Assembly: GCA_025738555.1 (NCBI GenBank)
Contig: JAOVFP010000006.1
Span: 1,054,001 to 1,118,000, forward strand
Length of the DNA stretch: 64,000 nt
Direction of reading: 5' to 3'
Source: Cyathus striatus
Taxonomy: Eukaryota > Basidiomycota > Agaricomycetes > Agaricales > Nidulariaceae
Shown here: positions 58,985 through 64,000 of the stretch, in pieces
Position numbering within the stretch: position 1 is the first letter of the stretch
How the letters are laid out: every line of letters starts with the position of its first letter
The notes under the pieces: generated by a model
What the model was told of the DNA's origin: nothing
The model's input: only the letters and a program-made list of their open reading frames with translations
Databases searched by the model: none
Made by a program: the position numbers and the translations under genes

Positions 58985-60767
58985 ATGGCCGCTACCACAG
59001 AGCAAGAAGTCGCTGCAAATGCAGCATACCATACTGAACTACTTACTAATATCGCAGAGCTGGATTACGTCTCCGCAGCACTTTCAAACCAGACTTCCTA
59101 CGTCAACGACCTCGAGAAACAGTTTGCTCAAAGCAGAAAGAAACTTAACGAGCTACAACAAAAGACGAAAAAAGAGAGAAAGGAACATGAAGCATTAAAG
59201 GACTCAACCGCTCGCCGACTCGCTCACAAACTTACTGGGAGAAAGGAGAAGTTTGAAGCTATGGAATCGAAGGAGGAACGGTGCGTGTCATACTTATCGA
59301 TTCAATATCCGTGTGCGATATTAATGTCGAATATAACCTTGTATAGCGAATTTGTAGAAGCCCTTGAGCGTGAAATAACGGAGAGGGATAATCTTGAAGT
59401 CATTGAACAGATGTTAGTCGAAGCTCAACAAGTGGTTCGCAATATGCCAGCTATTCTATTAAGATATATGATAACGTTATTCATAGCATGCCGATCTGAA
59501 ATCGAAGGCAACACGCCATGAATCACTGAAGATCGATCTGGCCAACCTCTACAGCCGCGTGTTTGACGGGCCTTCCGAAGGTATGTTAAAGTACGTTTTT
59601 TGATCAAAGCTGGTGTAACTTATGTGATCATATAGCGTATCCGGAAGAGGATCAGATAGAATACCAACTTGACCGTGCTTATCGACATCATGAACAGGTT
59701 CAGCGGACGTTGAATCAGGAAATGCAAGCTGCGGAGATCCTATCGAAGGCGGTCAATATGATGAATAGCTGTCAAGGTCAAATGCAAGAAGCCTTGTCAT
59801 ATTCGAGATGGGGTGCGTGTTTCCACCTTGTATGGGTTTGCCATTAATCCTTGATGGCTTTATTTTAGATATGTGGGGAGGCGGCGGAATGAGTGATATG
59901 ATGGAACGCAACGCGCTGCGGAGTGCTCAGGCTCTCGCGTATCAGGCAGAGAATCTTGTTGATCAAGCTCGACGTATATCACCACAAGTCGAGCCTGTTG
60001 CACGTGTCAATATTGCCCAAGGGTAGGCAGGCACATCCTTCCCATTGTGGTTTTTACTGAGTTTGCTTCTTCTCTGCTCTTTAGATCGGTGATCAGCGAT
60101 GTATTTTTTGACAACATATTCACAGATATGGCGTTCCACAGTAATAGTTTTTGTTTGCTCCCTTTCACAACAACACTTCTCTGAATTACTGAATCACAGA
60201 CAAAATTAAGACATCAGCTGCTCAAGTCCTTTTGGCAAACAATCGGGTACGAAGATCAGTGTATCATGGGAAGTATGGTCCTGCTTATGTTTTCATTTTT
60301 AGCTGAAGGCCGAACGGGATGCTGCGATGGCAAGAGCTGAAACCGCCGGATCCCAGCTTAATCAAGCGGCGAAGACTCTCCAAGCGCGGCGAGGGGAACT
60401 AGATGGACTTCGAAGAGGGATATTTTTGAGTGTATCGTCAGTTCTTGGGCCGGAGATAGCTGGGCGTCCTCCTAGCTATAATCAGGCCGTAATTGACAAT
60501 GGGCGAGCAGCTCTGTCGTCTGCCTCAACCGCGTCTGCACTGCACTCCACCACGTCTGAACCCCGTACTGATCCGCCGAATGATGTAGCATCTCGATCGA
60601 CGAGCCTCCCTCGTACGCCTTCTTACTGGGGAAGCCGTGAGTGTAAATGTCTGATTACCATGCGATCCACATCTGACTGATGTCATACTTCTGTATACTC
60701 AGGGAACCCATACGCGGCAGCAATGGCTGAGCGAACGCGATCAAACAGCTTGGAACTGCAGCAATAA
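58985..60767 (+). CDS. coiled-coil protein of unknown function
   Basis: About eight exons in phase from MAATTEQEVAANAAYHTELL at 58985 to SNSLELQQ at 60767. The N-terminal half is a long coiled coil (SYVNDLEKQFAQSRKKLNEL, TKKERKEHEALKDSTARRLA, HKLTGRKEKFEA). The middle includes LANLYSRVFDGPSE, YPEEDQIEYQLDRAYRHHEQ, NMMNSCQGQMQEALSYSRW and DMWGGGGMSDMMERNALRSA. The C-terminal half has SVISDVFFDNIFTDMAFH, another coiled coil (AMARAETAGSQLNQAAKTLQ) and a Pro/Ser-rich tail with the PPSY motif seen in such proteins (GRPPSYNQAV). I recognise a conserved basidiomycete family but no function; a cytosolic scaffold or eisosome-like role is possible but unproved. The gene is intact. Confidence 0.78.
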
Positions 60768-63700
60768 ATATTGTAACTTCAATGGGTATATCTTGAAAAA
60801 TTGTACCGTGTATACAGGGCCCATGTACCAATATGTATTTGTTTTCCCACTTTGACGCGCGGTTGGTTTGTGACTTTTCTGAGTTCGTGCGATTCCGATC
60901 CTCTCGTACTTAGCAGCCAAGTCGATCTGTCCCCCTTCTCGAAAGGAAATCGTTTGCACAATAAGGTACAAAGTCAAACTATGAACCGGGAAATGAGGCC
61001 TTTCAGTATTTGATTAACCAATATTACTTATATATTGCGTAAGTGCGTGCGTTTCCGAAAGGTTTTCTTATCGCACAGAGATCCGTGTCGATGAACTATG
61101 TTCCGTAAGCAAACGATGCAATATACTGCTTTTTCCTGAGGGTTTAAATTATATCTAGAGTGACATAAAATACTAGCACTTAATCCAAACTTAATCATAG
61201 TCGATAAACCGTGGCTCAGACACAAGTGACACGAGTGGTCAAGTTACCTTTAACTGTGTGCGTCTATTAACTTTGCCTCACGTAGTAGGTCCTAATACAG
61301 CGCTTCATGATGCTGACAACAGGCACGTAAGACGATATAATTCCGGCATCTTAAATATCTACTTATCGTAAAGTGCCAGACTGTGATCGTCAAAATCGCG
61401 CCAGGTACCTGGGTAAATGATTGAGCGTTATGAACAAATTCTCATTTTACCTGTAAAGGAACAAAAACCTCCGGGACAAAGAAAAACGGATCGGCTCCGC
61501 CAGAATACCGGTAGAATCTGGTAGAATGAACGAAACTGCCAGATCTTGAACAATGTAACTCAAATCTGGCTAAAAATCCGGGCGAATTAGCAAGACTCTT
61601 GAGTGTATGCGCTGGCGCACGACCTTAAACGTCATGCTAATTGGTCTAATTCTGCTAGACGCTGAAAATCTATTTTGAGAAACTTGATATGAATGAACAG
61701 ATTGAGGCCTATTGGCGCTTTAATAAATCTTAGGGGGTCTGAAACAGTTGAAAACAGAGAATACTACAACCCTAAGAAAGATGAGATGCACGTAACTGGA
61801 GGATGTGGGCGATGTGCATATCGTATATATTTTAATTATTTCTATTAAAAACGAGATGTATGCTTAATGTCCATTGATTGTGCCTAGTACTGAGTCTAGG
61901 TACTTCGTTTCAGGTAAATTTGGAGGAGCCGCATGGGAGTCGTAGAGTTGTATAGTCGAATTATTCGATGTCCATGTCTTTTTTGGAGGTTCAAGAAATT
62001 TCAGGACTCCGCGAATTATAAACTTTGAAACAAACTTACTGACTCTATCAGCGTGGGGCGGAGCTCCGTTCAAACCGAGTCCACCTATTATTGAGATTGT
62101 AGATAGTATTTTTATTTCGGTCAGCAGTTAACTACAATGAACTGGAGGTTGAGGAGAACCGAAATGTTCGGAGTAAGGAAGAATATTTATAGCTCGAATC
62201 CGCATATCCCTGACTCACTCAAAGAGCTCCAGTCAGTAGCGGTAGATGGAATAAAACTTGGATAAAGTGCGAGAGACAAGGTAGTGGATGCCGGGAAGAA
62301 TGAGGCAATTCAGCCGTCTGTTACTCGCTCGCTGTATTACAGATTGATTGCAGTAGCATGTGAGAACAAAGCACCTTATTATAGTTCTTCTGCTTACCGC
62401 ATATTTATATTTCGAAGTAATAGCCTCGAATGGCATGTTGAAACGCAGGAGACATATATTTTGACGACCCATCCCGATCAGTACTGGTGGTAAGCTACGC
62501 CTCTGCGCGCTCCGTCAACTACTGATCGGGGTAGGTAACCAATTACTGTACAACGCCAATACTAATTCCTTGAGTCCATCGTTCCGAGAATAATTATAGG
62601 GTAAGGATGAGTACTTGAGAGTTCACTGACATTACCACCGTAACAGAGGGGTGGGGGATTGGACATGTGGCGCTCTATGTTGAACTTGGCAGCCCACGAT
62701 TACTGAGCGGAAGCAATTGGTGTCACCTACTGAGACTCATGATGTCTGGCTGCTCGCTGGCCGCTGACACCTTTGATAGAGCGGTCTTGCCAAAAAAAAA
62801 AAAAAGAGGGTGGAAAGTACATTCCGCTGTCGAAGTGGATTGAATACGAAGATCAGCTAAAGTTAGAAGAAAAGAAACCAAATATTGATGAGCTGGCCAC
62901 ACACGTACGCCATGTAAAGGCAAAAACTCTGAGTACCTGAGTGCTGCGGTTGTTGTATTCTTGTTGATGCGGCTAGTATGCGATAGAACCAACGCCAACA
63001 AGGAATCACCTAAACACATGGCTTCCAACGAGCATGTACGAAAGACTTGCGCGCGTTCTTCCTTTCCGACTGTTCCCTGAATGTGGCTGGTTCCTTGGAG
63101 ACTTCCACGTTCTTGATCTATGCCTTACACGTCTGGGAGCGTGAAATCGCAGCCTTGGATTCCCACAGCCAAGGGACTCGAGGAAAGGGTACTAGTGACA
63201 ATGCTGTCAAATGGATCAATACCGTTGAGGTGACATAACGCAGAAACTTCAACATTACGCGCTTTGCGGTCTGATAGCATAGCAGTTCTTAGCTAATATA
63301 ACTATCACATGAGCTTTATAGGACATTTACCCTGGTGCATCCAGGTGCACCTTAAAGGAGAAGGACGCCTCGAACGGATAAGATTCATTCATCCAACACA
63401 AATACACTGGCGCGTGCTGATCAGGAACTTCACAAGCAGGGAATATCACTGTAGATCGTCGCTCCCAAAACACAAAAAGAAGCCGCGTGTTGCAACACGA
63501 GAAGGAAAGTCGACAAAATATAAACTGTGAGCTTGTGAAAACAACATCCTTCTTAGAAAACCACGATATCAGAAGGGAAGCCGGGTTAAAATATGAATAT
63601 AAATGTTGGACAGATAGACAGATAGAAGCCCCTCACATGTATATCCGGTGAGAGCTCGTTTGCTGGCACCGCTTTAAGGACGTAACTCGGAGGTACACCC

Positions 63701-64000
63701 CATCAAGTTATTCGTACAAAAGTTTTTGAATGACCTGAGAAAAAAACAGTGAGATTACCGCGAGCCCTGTAAAATCAGTGGCGGGACAAAGATGAAGAGT
63801 ATATTGATAGAAAAGATAGTAAGTACAGTTACAGCGACACTAATCGGGAAGAAATCCAAATTGAATGTGTTGACAACCCGTTGGGCCATGAAATATTAGT
63901 ACGAAAGTGTGTAGAGATCGCGACTAACAGATCGCAACGTGAACCAGAGTAAACCTAACCAGAAAAGCTGCAAGGAGCGTGCATGTCTCGGGTTAATCAC
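60768..64000. other. terminal stretch without confident gene
   Basis: About 3.2 kb of AT-rich sequence. A minus-strand frame at 62125-61864 reads SIIGGLGLNGAPPHADRVSK FVSKF and ends DSVLGTINGH; it is protein-like but isolated, and I know no family. A run of 13 A lies at about 62794, and a GACAGATA repeat at about 63611. Nothing else is supported. Confidence 0.4.

Noticed and set aside
62793..62806. A-run considered as a retroposon poly-A tail
   Set aside because: No adjacent reverse-transcriptase, processed-gene sequence or target duplication was seen.

Overview
The window reads as nuclear DNA of a mushroom-forming basidiomycete (Agaricomycetes). Genes are cut by many short introns of about 45-85 nt with GT-AG or occasionally GC-AG ends, and intact genes sit between long AT-rich stretches without genes. 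The families present are typical of that class: F-box paralogs, a GH115 glucuronidase, rhodopsin-like membrane proteins and GPI-type Cys-rich secreted proteins. No rRNA, tRNA, CRISPR array or prokaryotic operon was seen. The taxon is inferred from gene style only.

Layout. 0-8.3 kb: an ALKBH6-type dioxygenase (316-1552, -), a decayed Zn2Cys6 regulator remnant (about 3.0-3.2 kb, -) and a GNAT acetyltransferase (7213-8299, -). 11-14 kb: a small gene (+) converging on a long low-complexity conserved gene (-) in the only GC-rich block. 14.5-18.1 kb: a field of strongly diverged direct repeats interrupted by a pogo/Tigger-like DNA transposon relic. 20-29 kb: a multi-pass membrane protein (+), two tandem rhodopsin-like membrane proteins (+) and the Hsp70 exchange factor FES1 (+). 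29-33.4 kb: a 25-exon secreted GH115 enzyme (-). 34.6-37.5 kb: two flavodoxin-like quinone oxidoreductases, head to head. 38-44.3 kb: a Cys-rich GPI-type protein (-), a degenerate kinase-like protein (-) and a second secreted GPI-type protein (-). 46.8-58.6 kb: three related F-box-like genes flanking the elongation factor EF1-beta gene. 59-60.8 kb: a coiled-coil protein (+). The last 3 kb holds no convincing gene.

How the genes relate. There is no obvious pathway cluster. Local gene duplication dominates: rhodopsin-like pair, flavodoxin pair, F-box trio and two GPI-type secreted proteins. The housekeeping genes (ALKBH6, FES1, EF1-beta) look intact. GH115 fits a plant-biomass-degrading lifestyle. 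Gene models below were spliced by eye from reading frame, splice consensus and family recall; exon ends are predictions.
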